Source: Alphaproteobacteria bacterium
GTDB lineage: Bacteria > Pseudomonadota > Alphaproteobacteria > CAAGCB01 > CAG-977
NCBI GenBank assembly: GCA_900768465.1
Contig: CAAGCY010000013.1
Span: 251,638 to 315,637 of the forward strand
Direction of reading: 5' to 3'
DNA length: 64,000 bases
Shown: piece by piece, positions 24,256 to 34,425 of the stretch
How the letters are laid out: every line of letters starts with the position of its first letter
Position numbering within the stretch: the stretch's first letter is position 1
Program-made: the position numbers and the translations under genes
The notes under the pieces: generated by a model
Database searches by the model: none
What the model saw: the letters and a program-made list of their open reading frames with translations, nothing else
What the model was told of the DNA's origin: nothing

Positions 24256-27005
24256 TGCGCTTCCGCCCAATTCGGACCGATGCCGACATCGGCAATCAGC
24301 GGCACGGACAGCGATACGATGTTTTCCATGACATCTTTGACCGTCTGTGCCGTTTTTTGCGCTTGGTCTTCGGGGACTTCAAATACCAGTTCGTCATGCA
24401 CCTGCAACAGCATTTTGGCGGACAAGCCCGCCGATTTTAACGCGTCGGGCATGCGAATCATCGCTTTTTTCAAAATATCCGCCGCGCCGCCCTGCACGGG
24501 GGCGTTAATCGCCGACCGTTCCGCAAATTGCCGCGTGTGCGGGTTTTTGTCGTTAATCGCGCCGACAAAGCATTTGCGCCCGAACGGAGTCAGCACATAA
24601 CCGTTCGCTTTGGCAAAAGCAATGGTCGATTCCATATAAGCTTTGATTTCGGGGTATTTTTCAAAATACGAATCGATGTATCTTTGCGCTTCCGACCGTT
24701 CAATGCCCAGCTGACGCGCCAGTCCGAACGCCGACATGCCGTAAATGATGCCGAAGTTGATGGCTTTCGCGCTGCGGCGCACCATCGGGTCCATGCCTTC
24801 TATCGGAATGTTGAAGATGTGCGACGCCGTGGACGCGTGAATGTCGACGCCTTGGATAATCGCTTCTTTCAACCGCGCGACGTTTGCGACGTGCGCCATT
24901 AAACGCAATTCCACCTGCGAATAGTCGGCGGACAGCAGGACGTTGCCTTTTTCGGCGATGAAAGCGTGGCGGATTTCGCGTCCTTCCTGCGTGCGGATGG
25001 GAATGTTTTGCAAATTCGGATCGTTGGACGACAAACGCCCTGTCAGCGTCCCCGTTTGCATGAACGTCGTGTGAATACGCCCTGTTTGCGGGTTGGTTTG
25101 CGCCTGCAAAGCGTCCGTGTAAGTGCTTTTCAGTTTGGAATATTGCCTGTATTCCAGAATATCCGCCGCGATTTGATAGCCTTGTTCCGCCAAATCGTCC
25201 AAAATGGCGGCTTCGGTTACCCATGTACCCGTTTTCGATTTTTTGCCGTTCGGAAGCTTCAGCTTTTCAAACAAAACCGTTCCCAGCTGCGCGGGCGAGT
25301 TCAGATTGAATTCTTCGCCCGCTTCGGCGTAAATGCGGGCTTCCATGGCTTTGATGCGTTCGCCGAACGTCGCGCTTAACGCGTGCAGTTCCGCGCCGTT
25401 GATTTTGATGCCCGCGCGTTCCATTTCATACAGCACGGGAACGGCGGCGCGATCCAGCTGTTCGTAAAGCGCGATGCGGTGTTCGGCGACCATGCGTTTG
25501 TGCAAAAATCCGTACAGCCTGTAAATCATATCGGCTTTTTCCGCAACCAACCGATAGCCGTCTTTGACGGCGACAAAGTCGAACGTGACTTTGACGCGTC
25601 CCTGACGGCACGTTTCGTTATAGGAAATCATCTTGTGATCCAAAAACAGTTCGGTCAGTTCGTACAGTTCAAGGTAATGCGACGTGCCGTCCAAATCGTA
25701 ACACATGATTTTTACATCCGCGAACGGAGCCAAATCAAAGTCCCGTCCCGCTTCTTTGGCAAACAGGTGCCAGTCCGATTTGATGTTGTATCCGACTTTC
25801 AGCACGCCTTTGTTTTCCAGCAGGGGCAGCAGGATTTCAATCGCCTGTTTCGGCGGAATTTGACGGGATTCGGGGTCGATTTCTTCAAAAAAAGACGTTT
25901 GCGCCGCGCCCGTGTTGTGCCGCAAAGGAACGTAATACGCGACACCGTCCTTGAACGACAGGGAAAATCCGATAAGCTTTGCCGACAGCGGCGGCAGCAA
26001 ATCCGTTTGCGTCGCAAGCGCGACAACGCCCGCTTCCATCGCTTCGGCGACAACGGCGCGCAAAGCGTCGGGCGTTTGAACCAATCGGTAATCCGTTTTG
26101 ATTTCGGCGGCGGAAAGCATCGCTTTTTGTTCGTCGGAAACCCAATGAGGGACTTTCGCGACCAGACTTTTAAAGCCCATATCCGTTAAAAACGCCGACA
26201 GGTCGACGGGATTGGCGGGTTTTGCCGCAAACGATTCCAAATCCGCGGAAACGGGGGCGAAAGCGTCCAGCTTGACCAGCTTTTGCGAAATCAAAGCCTT
26301 GTCTTTGTGTTCAATCAGCAAATCGCGCTTGCGGCTCGGCTTGGCGTCGGCGATGTTCGCGAACAGGTTTTCCAGCGTGCCGTATTCCGTTATCAGCTGA
26401 GCCGCCGATTTCGGACCAATCCCCGGAACCCCCGGCACGTTGTCCGACGAATCCCCCATTAACGCCTGCACGTCGACGACCTGTTCGGGATCGACGCCGA
26501 ATTTTTCCAGCACGCGTTCGCGGTCGACGACCCGTTGCTTCATCGGATCGAAAACGACAATCCGCCCGCCGACCAGCTGCATCAAATCCTTGTCCGCCGA
26601 AACGACGGTGACATCCGCGCCCGCTTCGTTTGCCAAACGGCTGTAAGTCGCCAGCAAATCGTCGGCTTCGTAGCCCTCCATTTCCGTTTGCGCCAGATTG
26701 AACGCGGCGACGGCTTGGCGCAGCAGGGGAAATTGCGGTATCAGTTCGGGCGGGGTTTCGCGGCGGGTGGCTTTGTAGTCGGGATAGATGTCTTGACGAA
26801 ACGTTTTGCGCGCGGCGTCGAACACGACCGCGATATAGTCGGCGGGCATGTCTTTCAACAGCTTCATCATCATCGAACAAAAGCCGTAGACCGCGTTGAC
26901 GGGCGTGTTGTCCGACGGACGCGTCATCGGGGGCAGAGCGTAAAAAGCCCTGAAAATATAGCCCGAGCCGTCGATTAAAACCACTTTTTTGCCGTGCAGA
27001 TCCAT
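24252..27005 (-). CDS. polA: DNA polymerase I
   Basis: A 917-residue PolA with the 5'-3' exonuclease domain (residues 1-290), the 3'-5' exonuclease-like domain (about 320-510) and the polymerase domain with DYSQVELRLMAH, the O-helix region RRSAKAINFGIIYGMSAFGL, and LQVHDELVFEVP. In the proofreading domain the first motif, normally DTET, reads ATQT, while the later Asp positions are kept, so proofreading is probably lost. I chose the ATG at 27005, which follows AAGGGAGCGTTTCTG; a start at 27080 would read through the terminator of pssA. Confidence 0.96.
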   Translation of the reverse strand: MDLHGKKVVLIDGSGYIFRAFYALPPMTRPSDNTPVNAVYGFCSMMMKLLKDMPADYIAVVFDAARKTFRQDIYPDYKATRRETPPELIPQFPLLRQAVAAFNLAQTEMEGYEADDLLATYSRLANEAGADVTVVSADKDLMQLVGGRIVVFDPMKQRVVDRERVLEKFGVDPEQVVDVQALMGDSSDNVPGVPGIGPKSAAQLITEYGTLENLFANIADAKPSRKRDLLIEHKDKALISQKLVKLDAFAPVSADLESFAAKPANPVDLSAFLTDMGFKSLVAKVPHWVSDEQKAMLSAAEIKTDYRLVQTPDALRAVVAEAMEAGVVALATQTDLLPPLSAKLIGFSLSFKDGVAYYVPLRHNTGAAQTSFFEEIDPESRQIPPKQAIEILLPLLENKGVLKVGYNIKSDWHLFAKEAGRDFDLAPFADVKIMCYDLDGTSHYLELYELTELFLDHKMISYNETCRQGRVKVTFDFVAVKDGYRLVAEKADMIYRLYGFLHKRMVAEHRIALYEQLDRAAVPVLYEMERAGIKINGAELHALSATFGERIKAMEARIYAEAGEEFNLNSPAQLGTVLFEKLKLPNGKKSKTGTWVTEAAILDDLAEQGYQIAADILEYRQYSKLKSTYTDALQAQTNPQTGRIHTTFMQTGTLTGRLSSNDPNLQNIPIRTQEGREIRHAFIAEKGNVLLSADYSQVELRLMAHVANVARLKEAIIQGVDIHASTASHIFNIPIEGMDPMVRRSAKAINFGIIYGMSAFGLARQLGIERSEAQRYIDSYFEKYPEIKAYMESTIAFAKANGYVLTPFGRKCFVGAINDKNPHTRQFAERSAINAPVQGGAADILKKAMIRMPDALKSAGLSAKMLLQVHDELVFEVPEDQAQKTAQTVKDVMENIVSLSVPLIADVGIGPNWAEAH

Positions 27006-27060
27006 CAGAAACGCTCCCTTGAAGTTTTTTCCTACTTTATCGGGTTTCGCGGCAAAAAAA

Positions 27061-27085
27061 AAGGCTTGATTGTTCATCAAGCCTT
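27061..27085 (-). terminator. Terminator after psd-pssA
   Basis: Ten-base arms AAGGCTTGAT and ATCAAGCCTT with a five-base loop. On the minus strand they are followed by a long T run. It insulates pssA from polA. Confidence 0.9.
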
Positions 27086-27090
27086 TTTGA

Positions 27091-27876
27091 TTAAGCTTCA
27101 GCCTGTTCCGTCTGTTCGGGGGTTTCCGTTTTCGCTTTCAAGCGCAGGAAAACATACGAACACAGCGGTACGCTGATTAAATATCCCAAGAACGTCAGGC
27201 TCAGCACCAGCCACGGCTTGTAGAACAGCGCGCCCGTGTAAAAGCCCGCGAAAGCCATGACAACCGCCGTCAGACGAACGGGCAGGCGAATGTGCTTCAG
27301 CGAAATCGTCGGCAGGCGCGACGCCATCAGCATGGCGCTGGCGAACAAAAACAGTTCGACGAACCAGCCGCTTTTGAAAAAGTCGCAGCCGAATTCAAAG
27401 TACAGCATGGCAGGCGTCAAAGCGATGAACGCTCCGCCCGGCGCGGGCAAGCCCACAAAGAAATGATGCCAATATGACGGTTGGGGTTCTTCGTCCAGCA
27501 TGACGTTGAAACGCGCCAAACGCAGCGCGCAGCACACGGGCATCAGCAACGCGAACGGCCAGCCTGCGGAATCCGCGGCGGTCAGCGCCCACATATACAT
27601 CAAAACGCCGGGAGCGACGCCGAAGCATACGACATCGGACAGGGAATCCAGTTCCGCGCCGAAATCCGAAGCCCCGCGCAGGAAACGCGCGACGCGTCCG
27701 TCCAAAGCGTCAAACACCGCCGCCATCAAAATAAAAAACACGGCAAGCTGGAAACGTCCTTCGGTCGCATAGCGAATGGACGTTACACCCGAACACAGCG
27801 CCATCATGGTGACCATATTCGGCGCGATTTTATTCAACGGCAGGTCTTTAATCCGTTTTCCCGTTTTCTTTAACAT
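27091..27876 (-). CDS. pssA: CDP-diacylglycerol-serine O-phosphatidyltransferase
   Basis: A 261-residue integral membrane enzyme of the CDP-alcohol phosphatidyltransferase family. The catalytic signature is DALDGRVARFLRGASDFGAELDSLSD, shown here in part as DALDGRVARF and ELDSLSD. Eight or so hydrophobic segments follow. It makes phosphatidylserine, which the neighbouring Psd converts to phosphatidylethanolamine. The ATG at 27876 shares one base with the psd stop (TGATG), so the two are translated together. Confidence 0.95.
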   Translation of the reverse strand: MLKKTGKRIKDLPLNKIAPNMVTMMALCSGVTSIRYATEGRFQLAVFFILMAAVFDALDGRVARFLRGASDFGAELDSLSDVVCFGVAPGVLMYMWALTAADSAGWPFALLMPVCCALRLARFNVMLDEEPQPSYWHHFFVGLPAPGGAFIALTPAMLYFEFGCDFFKSGWFVELFLFASAMLMASRLPTISLKHIRLPVRLTAVVMAFAGFYTGALFYKPWLVLSLTFLGYLISVPLCSYVFLRLKAKTETPEQTEQAEA

Positions 27877-28583
27877 CAAAAGATTTCTCCCTGTGCGCTT
27901 TCACCCGTAACATTGATGTCCGCCAAAACGGTTTCGCCCGCGACGGCGGTTTGTCCTTCAATCACGCGGACAGCCGTTCCTTTGGGCAGATAGACGTCCA
28001 ATCGGCTGCCGAAACGAATCAAACCGAAACGTTCGCCGGCTTTGACGGAATCGCCTTCTTTGACAAAAGTCAAGATACGGCGCGCGACCAGCCCCGCGAT
28101 TTGAACGAAAATGATTTTTTTGCCGCTTGCGGTTTCCAACGCCAGTTCCTGCCGTTCGTTGTTTTCGCTTTCCTTGTCCAAAGACACGTCGACGAAAGCG
28201 CCGGGGCGGTAATGCATTTTGACGATTTTACCCGCCATCGGCGCGCGGTTGACGTGAACGCTGAACACGCTCATGAAAATGCTGACGCGCGTCATCGGTT
28301 CGTCGCCCATTTCCATTTCTTTGGGCGGGACGACGTCGGCAATTTTGCTGACAATGCCGTCGGCGGGGCTTAAAACCAGCGAATCGCCCGCGGGTACGGC
28401 GCGCGGCGGATTACGGAAAAAGAAGTAGCACCATACGGTTAAAACCAAGCAGATAACGCCCAGCGGTTTGAACAAAATCCACATTAACAGCGTCATCGCG
28501 GCAAACACGGCGACGAAACGCCAGCCCTCGGGGTGAATGGGCGGCATGATAAAGCGGCGCCATGACAAGTCGACTCGGGACAT
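27876..28583 (-). CDS. psd: Phosphatidylserine decarboxylase, short proteobacterial type
   Basis: About 235 residues. Two hydrophobic segments near residues 22-55 anchor the protein. The self-cleavage site is the Gly-Ser in LIRFGSRLDV, with Ser near position 193 becoming the pyruvoyl group of the small subunit. SPADGIVSK is also typical. The ATG at 28583 is preceded by AGGAG at nine bases. Together with pssA it forms the phosphatidylethanolamine pathway. Confidence 0.93.
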   Translation of the reverse strand: MSRVDLSWRRFIMPPIHPEGWRFVAVFAAMTLLMWILFKPLGVICLVLTVWCYFFFRNPPRAVPAGDSLVLSPADGIVSKIADVVPPKEMEMGDEPMTRVSIFMSVFSVHVNRAPMAGKIVKMHYRPGAFVDVSLDKESENNERQELALETASGKKIIFVQIAGLVARRILTFVKEGDSVKAGERFGLIRFGSRLDVYLPKGTAVRVIEGQTAVAGETVLADINVTGESAQGEIF

Positions 28584-28668
28584 AAGCAAATGCTCCTATT
28601 GTTGTATTATCCGTTGCTTTTTCTTTTAAGCCATAAAGCGTCGGGATAAAAGCGTTTTTTTCAAATTT

Positions 28669-29631
28669 TCATTTTCCCGCGCGGGCAGGGACGACAAAGA
28701 CCTGATTCGGATAGATTAAATTCGGGTCTTTGATTTGTTTTTTGTTCGCGCGGTAAATGGTTACATACGCGTTGCCGCGGCCGTAAACGAATTTGGCGAT
28801 TTTCCACAAAGAATCGCCTTTGACGACGCGGACGCGGCGCACGTTGTCGGCGTCCATGCCCGTTTCGATTTCGAACGGCACTTCGATACGCGCGGAAACT
28901 TGTCCGTTTTCATCCGTTTTGTCGGCGCGAATCGTGTATTTCATGCCGGCTTTGACGGCGTGCGCGGTTTTCAGCGTCCATTTTCCCGCTTTGCCGACAC
29001 GCGTGCTTCCGGCAAACGAATTGTTGACATACACGTTGATTTTGCCGGCTTCGCGGACGTTCCCCGCGATTTTGAACGAACCGTCGGCATAGTTGACGGA
29101 TTGAATGTCGATTAACGCTTCGACGGGTTCGGGGGCTTGCAGAACGGTAATGTCTTCCGCATCGGGCGACATCAAAACGGCAAGGGCTTCCGCGCCGTTC
29201 ACGCGTTCGGGAACGGTTACGACGACCACTTCGGATTCGTTTCGGGCGTTGTCGGACGAATCGCGCAGCCACAATTCGTGTTCGCCCGCGGACAAAGGCG
29301 TTTCGGGGACGTACACCCATTCGCCGTCGGCGTTGATTTTAACGACGGCAAGCACCGAATCGCCGTCCATCAAGGAAATTTCTTCGCCGACGGCGCCCTT
29401 TCCGGCGGCAACCATGGTCCCGTCTTCTTCGACGCGAACGATGTCAAAGGCAGCTTTGACGACGGCGGGAGGATTGTTTTCCATAACGGGAAAATCATCG
29501 GCGGCGGTTTCTTCGACGACGGGGGGCGTGAGTTCGAAATCGGCTGAATTCTTGGGCTTTTTAAACAAAAAAACAGCGACGACAATCAGAACGATTGCCG
29601 ATAAAATCAAGAAAACAACATTTTTTTTCAT
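28669..29631 (-). CDS. LysM-domain membrane-anchored protein with Ig-like repeats
   Basis: A 320-residue protein. Residues 5-23 are an N-terminal membrane anchor. The middle has two bacterial Ig-like modules: one around residues 70-140 (GDSVLAVVKINADGEWVYVP) and one around 170-255 (NNSFAGSTRVGKAGKWTL). The C-terminus ends in a LysM domain (VVKGDSLWKIAKFVYG). LysM binds peptidoglycan, so the protein probably links the inner membrane to the wall. Similar Ig-LysM proteins occur across alphaproteobacteria without a fixed function. Confidence 0.8.
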   Translation of the reverse strand: MKKNVVFLILSAIVLIVVAVFLFKKPKNSADFELTPPVVEETAADDFPVMENNPPAVVKAAFDIVRVEEDGTMVAAGKGAVGEEISLMDGDSVLAVVKINADGEWVYVPETPLSAGEHELWLRDSSDNARNESEVVVVTVPERVNGAEALAVLMSPDAEDITVLQAPEPVEALIDIQSVNYADGSFKIAGNVREAGKINVYVNNSFAGSTRVGKAGKWTLKTAHAVKAGMKYTIRADKTDENGQVSARIEVPFEIETGMDADNVRRVRVVKGDSLWKIAKFVYGRGNAYVTIYRANKKQIKDPNLIYPNQVFVVPARAGK

Positions 29632-29661
29632 AACGGCATCCTAAAAAGTTAAAAAAGACTC

Positions 29662-29690
29662 TTGCGCAGTCGCGAATATAATGCTATAGG
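29662..29690 (+). promoter_or_regulatory. Promoter of the tRNA-Pro gene
   Basis: TTGCGC and TATAGG are separated by 17 bases and end 16 bases before the tRNA. An overlapping TATAAT at 29677-29682 lacks a good -35. Confidence 0.5.
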
Positions 29691-29706
29691 CTTTTACACA
29701 CCATTT

Positions 29707-29783
29707 CGGAGTGTAGCTCAGCTTGGTAGAGCACTACGTTCGGGACGTAGGGGTCGTAGGTTCAAATCCTATCACTCCGACCA
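29707..29783 (+). tRNA. tRNA-Pro (anticodon CGG)
   Basis: The acceptor stem pairs CGGAGTG with CACTCCG. The D arm has GCTCAGCTTGGTAGAGC, the anticodon stem-loop is CTACG-TTCGGGA-CGTAG, which places CGG at positions 34-36, and the T arm has GGTTCAAATCC. CCA is encoded in the DNA. The 77-base gene reads proline codon CCG. Confidence 0.95.
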
Positions 29784-29824
29784 AATAAAGAAAAGCCCCT
29801 TTTTGAAGGGGCTTTTCTTTATTT
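29783..29824 (+). terminator. Terminator after tRNA-Pro
   Basis: A 19-base-pair inverted repeat with a GC-rich core (AAGCCCCTT and AAGGGGCTT) and A/T arms. Its left arm begins at the last base of the tRNA CCA end. Confidence 0.9.
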
Positions 29825-29967
29825 GGATTGGGGTGTTGATTTGAACCGAAGAAGTAGGCGCGCTAAGCAAAAACAGGCTGAATGCCTGTTTTTGTCTGCA
29901 AGCGCAATGAGCCTTGTTAAGCCAAGCGCCAGCGCAGGCGAAACTTAGGCGGAATTGAGGGGCAACC
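29825..29967 (-). other. Non-coding stretch with bidirectional terminator-like hairpin
   Basis: I see no gene here. An inverted repeat (AAAAACAGGC and GCCTGTTTTT at 29869-29893) could end transcripts from the minus-strand hydrolase. The remaining sequence, GC-rich and purine-rich around 29894-29960, holds no feature I recognise. Confidence 0.5.
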
Positions 29968-30666
29968 TTATTTTAAACTCAACAGCTCCTCAAGTACCGC
30001 CGTCATGGCGTCGGGATTTTCCAGCGGCGGAAAATGACCGCTGTTCGGAATGACAATTCGCGTCGCGTTCGGAATTTGCCGCGCCATATCGTCCATGATT
30101 GCGGGGGTGGACAAAGCGTCGAGCGCGCCGCCGGCAACCAGCGTCGGACAACTGATTTTGTTCAGCAAATCCCGCGAATCGGGGCGCGACATAATGGTCT
30201 TCTGTTCGTTGACGTATCCGCGCAATCCCGTTTGAAACACCATTTTCGGCAACAGTTCTTTTATCATCGGCTTGTCACGGTTTTCGGGGGCAAGGACGGA
30301 AAACTGCGACGATTCGACAATACTTTCCAATCCGTTCGCCTGCGCGCGGGCAATCATCACCGCGCGGTTTTTCGACGACTGTTCCGTTTCGCCGAACGGA
30401 TTGGTGTCCGTCAGGCACAAAGCTTCGACGCGGGCGGAGGCTTGCCGCAATATCTCGAAAGCGACATAACCGCCCATCGAGATTCCGCACAAACAGAACT
30501 TTTCGGCGGGGATTTCGGATAAAATCCGCCGCGCCGCCGCCGCTAAGTCCGTATCGCGGCTCAAGTCGGGAACGACGATGTTCGCGCGGTCTTTCAACGC
30601 CGCGATTTGCGGGGAAAACAATCCCTCGTTGCACAACAGGGCGGGTAAAAGAACCAGCGTTTTCAT
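29968..30666 (-). CDS. Alpha/beta-fold hydrolase
   Basis: A 232-residue alpha/beta hydrolase. The nucleophile elbow is CGISMGG, the acid lies in the GALDALS strand, and the histidine in NSGHFPPLEN, so the triad is complete. It resembles the esterase and haloperoxidase-like members of the fold, and the substrate is unknown. Its ATG at 30666 overlaps the stop of the isochorismatase-like gene (ATGA), which indicates coupled translation of the two hydrolases. Confidence 0.85.
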   Translation of the reverse strand: MKTLVLLPALLCNEGLFSPQIAALKDRANIVVPDLSRDTDLAAAARRILSEIPAEKFCLCGISMGGYVAFEILRQASARVEALCLTDTNPFGETEQSSKNRAVMIARAQANGLESIVESSQFSVLAPENRDKPMIKELLPKMVFQTGLRGYVNEQKTIMSRPDSRDLLNKISCPTLVAGGALDALSTPAIMDDMARQIPNATRIVIPNSGHFPPLENPDAMTAVLEELLSLK

Positions 30667-31214
30667 CAGCGCACCAGCTTTTGCTGAATTTCTTTGAATT
30701 CGGGGGTTCCTGCTTTGCGCAGCCACTCGAACAGCACCATTTCCACGGTAACAAGGCTGATTCCTTCGTGCAGCAGACGACGTTCCGCGGCGGATTCGCT
30801 TTCGGGGGCGCGGCTTCCCGACGCGTCGGTGACGACAAACACGTCATATCCCGCTTCTTTCAGCTCGACGGCGGTTTGCAAAACGCAAACGTGTTCCTCG
30901 ACGCCCGCGATGACGACCTGCTTTTTGTTCAAAGACTTGAACGTTTGGGCAAAGTCGGGGTTGCGCAGGGCGGACAGTTCCGTTTTCGCGATAAAAGGCG
31001 TGCCTTGCGCCGCGGCGTCGCGAATGTCGAACATCGACGCGCCCAATCCTTTGGGATACTGTTCCGTAATCACGGCGGGGACGCGCATGATTTCCGCGCC
31101 TTTGAGCAGACGGGCGCAGCCGTCGATAATCTTGCGCGGTTCGTTTGCCGCGGGGGCAAGGCGTTCTTGGACGTCAATAATCACCAGACAAGACGTATCT
31201 TTGTTAATAAGCAT
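30666..31214 (-). CDS. Isochorismatase-family cysteine hydrolase
   Basis: A 182-residue member of the isochorismatase-like (YcaC-type) hydrolases. The catalytic Asp sits in VIIDVQERL, the Lys in AKTELSA and the nucleophilic Cys in GVEEHVCVLQ. Family members act on amides and related compounds, and the substrate cannot be assigned. The ATG at 31214 follows AAGGGAAACGACAAT; a longer frame to 31346 runs into the divergent helicase promoter region. Confidence 0.85.
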   Translation of the reverse strand: MLINKDTSCLVIIDVQERLAPAANEPRKIIDGCARLLKGAEIMRVPAVITEQYPKGLGASMFDIRDAAAQGTPFIAKTELSALRNPDFAQTFKSLNKKQVVIAGVEEHVCVLQTAVELKEAGYDVFVVTDASGSRAPESESAAERRLLHEGISLVTVEMVLFEWLRKAGTPEFKEIQQKLVR

Positions 31215-31290
31215 ATTGTCGTTTCCCTTTTTTTTGTATATAACTCTGTTTAGTTCTGACACATTTTTAACGGATTGCAAAGAAAAGATA

Positions 31291-32735
<1,445 letters not shown>

Positions 32736-32739
<4 letters not shown>

Positions 32740-33440
32740 ATCAAATCCTGACCGATTTGCCGCTGACGACGTACGCGGTTTTGCCCGATGACGGCAAAAT
32801 CGACGGCGCGGCGCTGGTTCTGCACGGCTACGGGTCTGACGGCAGAGATATGGCGGGGTTGGCGGACGTGCTGAAAAACATTTTGCCGCATGTCGCCTTT
32901 TACTGTCCGAACGCGCCCGAAGCTTTGCCGTTCGGCGGGTTCGAGTGGTTTGCTTTCGACGATTACGATCAAAGCAGGATTTTCGACGAACAATGGGGGC
33001 TGGCTTTTTTGAACAAGCTGACGCCCCGCATCGAAAAAATCATGCCCGTCATGCACGCTTATCTGGCGGCGGTGATGAAGCATGCGGGCGTTTCGGCGGA
33101 CAAAACGGCGCTGACGGGCTTTTCGCAAGGCGGCGGAACAGCGCTGATGACGGCGCTGACGTATCCCGAACAAACCGCGTGCGCCGTCGGCATGTCGGCT
33201 GTGCCGCTGATGACGCAGGGCGGTTTTGCTTCCGACAAAATCAAATCCAAGCCGCCTGTAACGTTGGTTCACGGCGATGCGGACAACGTTTTGCCTTTGC
33301 GCGCTTTTGAAATCGGAAGGGCGAATTTGCAAGCCGCGGGCATCGCGGTTGACGGCTTTGTCGTTCCCGATTTGATGCACGGCATTGACCAAACCGCTTT
33401 GTCGATTATGGCGAACGCGCTGTTCAAAGCATTGAAATAA
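32736..33440 (+). CDS. Phospholipase/carboxylesterase-family hydrolase
   Basis: A 234-residue alpha/beta hydrolase of the carboxylesterase 2 family. LHGYGSDGRDM, the nucleophile motif TGFSQGGG, the acid in VHGDADNVLP and the histidine in PDLMHGID form a complete active site. It starts with GTG at 32736 overlapping the helicase stop by four bases. It likely hydrolyses short esters or lysophospholipids. A terminator follows and marks the end of this operon. Confidence 0.88.
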
Positions 33441-33443
33441 TCA

Positions 33444-33475
33444 AAAAAAAGAGCGCCGAGATACGCTCTTTTTTA
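33444..33475 (+). terminator. Terminator before the type IV secretion genes
   Basis: Arms AAAAAAGAGCG and CGCTCTTTTTT with an eight-base loop, followed by more T. It separates the helicase-esterase operon from the secretion operon. Confidence 0.8.
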
Positions 33476-33519
33476 TTTTTGTAAGGTATTTTTAACGAAA
33501 TAAGGGCAATACTTGAAGA

Positions 33520-34209
33520 ATGGAAAAAAGTATGCCTACAGCGAACGAACGCGCAAGAAAAACAGCTTCAAGCGCCGCAAAACAAGCGGCGGAGGGCGGC
33601 TTTAACCGTTGGCTGTCGCGTATTTTTGCGCTGATTTGCTTTTGTTTGACGGCGACGGCGACCGTGTTCGCGCTGTCTTTGCTGCATTTGACGGGGGAAA
33701 CCGAAGTCGACGCCGTGCTGACGACGTCGCCGACGTATTCCGAAAATCTGGCGTATTTCGAACCTTTGCATCCCGATATGCCGGCAATGGACATTCTGTC
33801 GGAAATGTTCGTGCGCCAGTTTATTACGGTTGCCAACACGGTTTACAAAGAACCGCACGAAATGTTGCGCATGTGGGGGGGAAGCGGGCTTATCCGCTAT
33901 ATGTCTTCGCCCAAAATTTACGGCGAATTTTGGGACAGGGTCAGCAAAACATACTTTGACGGCGAAAATCCGCCAAAAATCACGATGGAGCCGCATATCC
34001 GCCGCATTTTGAAAGAAGGCTGGAACAGCTGGCAAATCTTTTTCGAAACGCGTACACTGCGGTCGAACATAGAAACGCCGAAAATCGATTACTGGATTGC
34101 AACGATTCAATTCCGGTATTATTCTTATAACGCCGTGATGTTCAGACGACTGCGCAATCCGATGGGATTTACGGTGACTCAGTACCATTTGGCGCGTCAA
34201 AAGAAGTAA
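33520..34209 (+). CDS. VirB8-like type IV secretion protein (first copy)
   Basis: A 229-residue bitopic protein. A basic N-terminus precedes one membrane segment at about residues 32-54, and the rest should be periplasmic. The end of the protein reads LRNPMGFTVTQYHLAR, matching the NPLGFxVxxY closing strand of VirB8. Its overall layout is the same as the second copy at 34426, but the two are only distantly alike. VirB8 scaffolds the inner-membrane part of type IV secretion systems. Two in-frame starts (33520, 33532) are possible. It is the first gene of the secretion operon. Confidence 0.65.
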   Translation: MEKSMPTANERARKTASSAAKQAAEGGFNRWLSRIFALICFCLTATATVFALSLLHLTGETEVDAVLTTSPTYSENLAYFEPLHPDMPAMDILSEMFVRQFITVANTVYKEPHEMLRMWGGSGLIRYMSSPKIYGEFWDRVSKTYFDGENPPKITMEPHIRRILKEGWNSWQIFFETRTLRSNIETPKIDYWIATIQFRYYSYNAVMFRRLRNPMGFTVTQYHLARQKK

Positions 34210-34221
34210 AGGAAGAGGGCT

Positions 34222-34419
34222 ATGACAAAAAATTCGATAAAAAAAGCGTTGCTGATTTCCGCGCTGACGATGACGCTGGGCGCTTGCGGGTCGATTTACG
34301 AAAAAGAATCCGTCGGCGTGGGCAAGGATATTTCCGAACTCAAACGGTCGCCTTGCGCCTGTATGATGCTGAAGCTGCCCGCGGGACTGCCCGATTGGAT
34401 GTTGAGCGCGCAAGGATAA
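34222..34419 (+). CDS. Small lipoprotein in the VirB7 position
   Basis: A 65-residue lipoprotein: signal peptide, lipobox TLGAC with Cys 22, then a short mature part with two more cysteines in SPCACMMLKLP. VirB7 of other systems is likewise a tiny lipoprotein encoded just before virB8, and its extra Cys bonds to VirB9. There is no useful sequence similarity at this length, so the role is inferred from position and form. It has AAAGGAAGAGGGCT as ribosome-binding site. Confidence 0.55.
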   Translation: MTKNSIKKALLISALTMTLGACGSIYEKESVGVGKDISELKRSPCACMMLKLPAGLPDWMLSAQG

Positions 34420-34425
34420 AACGCC

